From: Verrucomicrobiota bacterium
GTDB taxonomy: Bacteria; Verrucomicrobiota; Verrucomicrobiia; Verrucomicrobiales; DEV007
DNA: 51,438 bases
Direction: 5' to 3'
Assembly: GCA_030625775.1 (NCBI GenBank)
Contig: DAOUQC010000029.1
Span: forward strand, 1 to 51,438
Positions 51,040 through 51,438 of the stretch are shown here, in pieces (position 1 is the first letter of the stretch; each line of letters opens with the position of its first letter). Under the pieces are notes generated by a model that had not been told where the DNA came from, did not search any database, and worked only from the letters and a program-made list of their open reading frames with translations. The position numbers and the translations under genes are program-made.

Positions 51040-51438
51040 ATGAAAAAACACGCGCACCTGCGGCCCACACGCAGCGAATATTCCATTGCCCAGCTATCTT
51101 CCCAGTTCCGGCACGGCAGCTTTGGCACTCCCCCCCCCCCTTCTTTACGGAAAGCTCCATCCGATTCCGAATTCCCGTCTAAAGAAACCAAAATAACCTG
51201 TGCCCTGCTGTTGGCTGCCGGCACGGGAACCCGCCTTCAGCCATTAACCACTGCCGCCCCCAAATGCCTCACTGAAATCAATGGCATATCAATCCTAGAG
51301 CGGCTGGTCAGCAATTTGCGTAAGCAGGGATTCAAACGTTTGATCGTGGTGATCGGACACTTGGGCGACCAGATTCAGCAAGCCCTTCAGCTCTACGCCG
51401 GAGACATGCAGATTGATTACGTTGTCAATCCCGTCTAT
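51040..51438 (+). CDS. Sugar/choline-phosphate nucleotidyltransferase, N-terminal part (runs off window)
   Basis: An open frame continues to the end of the window. After an N-terminal region of ~48 residues comes the nucleotidyltransferase signature ALLLAAGTGTRLQPLTTAAP then KCLTEINGISILERL, and VIGHLGDQIQ, as in LicC-like phosphocholine cytidylyltransferases and sugar-1-phosphate nucleotidyltransferases. The ATG at 51040 (MKKHAHLRP) is preferred; in-frame ATGs at 50974 and 50980 are alternatives. All lie upstream of a run of 11 C, and no ATG lies between that run and the catalytic motif. The frame is open with 11 C; loss or gain of one C would stop translation. Confidence 0.8.
   Translation, partial: MKKHAHLRPTRSEYSIAQLSSQFRHGSFGTPPPPSLRKAPSDSEFPSKETKITCALLLAAGTGTRLQPLTTAAPKCLTEINGISILERLVSNLRKQGFKRLIVVIGHLGDQIQQALQLYAGDMQIDYVVNPVY
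51130..51140 (+). repeat. C11 homopolymer inside the nucleotidyltransferase frame
   Basis: Eleven C in a row encode PPPP in the N-terminal linker. With 11 the downstream catalytic domain is in frame with the upstream ATGs. Such tracts change length by slipped-strand mispairing; a sequencing error in the run length is also possible. Confidence 0.85.

Noticed and set aside
50757-51182. 141-codon plus-strand frame
   Set aside because: It crosses the C11 tract in a different frame from the nucleotidyltransferase and has no protein-like pattern.
1-51438. CRISPR array, rRNA operon, intact insertion sequence or integrase
   Set aside because: None seen: no regularly spaced repeats, no rRNA signature, no transposase or tyrosine-recombinase motif.

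Overview
The window looks like a chromosomal segment of a Verrucomicrobiota-type (PVC superphylum), probably marine or aquatic, heterotroph. The pointers are a secreted formylglycine sulfatase, a sialidase, several secreted esterases and beta-propeller lactonases, relics of the PVC-specific 'membrane-bound dehydrogenase / HEAT / cytochrome c' family, an IF-1 with a long basic tail, and the general scarcity of Shine-Dalgarno sequences before native-looking genes. Taxonomy is inferred from gene content only; there is no rRNA in the window.

Layout. 1-14.9 kb is rich in secreted enzymes: sulfatase, alpha/beta hydrolases, an SMP-30/hydrolase fusion, two beta-propellers, a diheme cytochrome c, an Esterase-D-like protein, a five-Asp-box sialidase and an EEP-family phosphodiesterase, with housekeeping pepA embedded. 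14.9-19.8 kb carries hflX, a coiled-coil membrane protein, a HAD phosphatase, moeA, a lipoprotein and tRNA-Ser(GCT), which is flanked by repeated copies of its own 3' end. 19.9-26.3 kb is one giant secreted protein of 2134 aa. 26.5-31.4 kb holds a lipase-like lipoprotein, a secreted propeller protein, an FMN reductase, eda and an SGNH hydrolase.

32.2-40.1 kb is a complete nitrous-oxide-reductase operon on the minus strand: nosZ-nosR-nosD-nosF-nosY-nosL-cytochrome c, with overlapping or abutting genes. NosZ carries all seven CuZ histidines and all CuA ligands with the spacing of the typical (clade I, Tat-exported) enzyme, and NosR is present. Both point to a lineage usual in Proteobacteria rather than the clade II form usual in PVC bacteria. 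The operon sits between two plus-strand relics of what looks like one PVC dehydrogenase/HEAT/cytochrome gene: a middle part with two in-frame stops to the left, and a C-terminal tail to the right. This is the clearest sign of horizontal acquisition and gene disruption in the window.

40.5-51.4 kb carries a leucine-rich-repeat lipoprotein; a sugar-catabolism operon (class I aldolase, Gfo/Idh/MocA dehydrogenase, PfkB kinase, methyltransferase) preceded by a 19-nt palindrome; infA; a SpoU methyltransferase; two membrane proteins; an AbiEii-like nucleotidyltransferase coupled to a small partner; a Tat-exported metallophosphoesterase; a Phd/VapC toxin-antitoxin pair; a truncated second VapC; and, running off the end, a sugar/choline-phosphate nucleotidyltransferase whose reading frame passes through an 11-C homopolymer, a candidate phase-variation switch.
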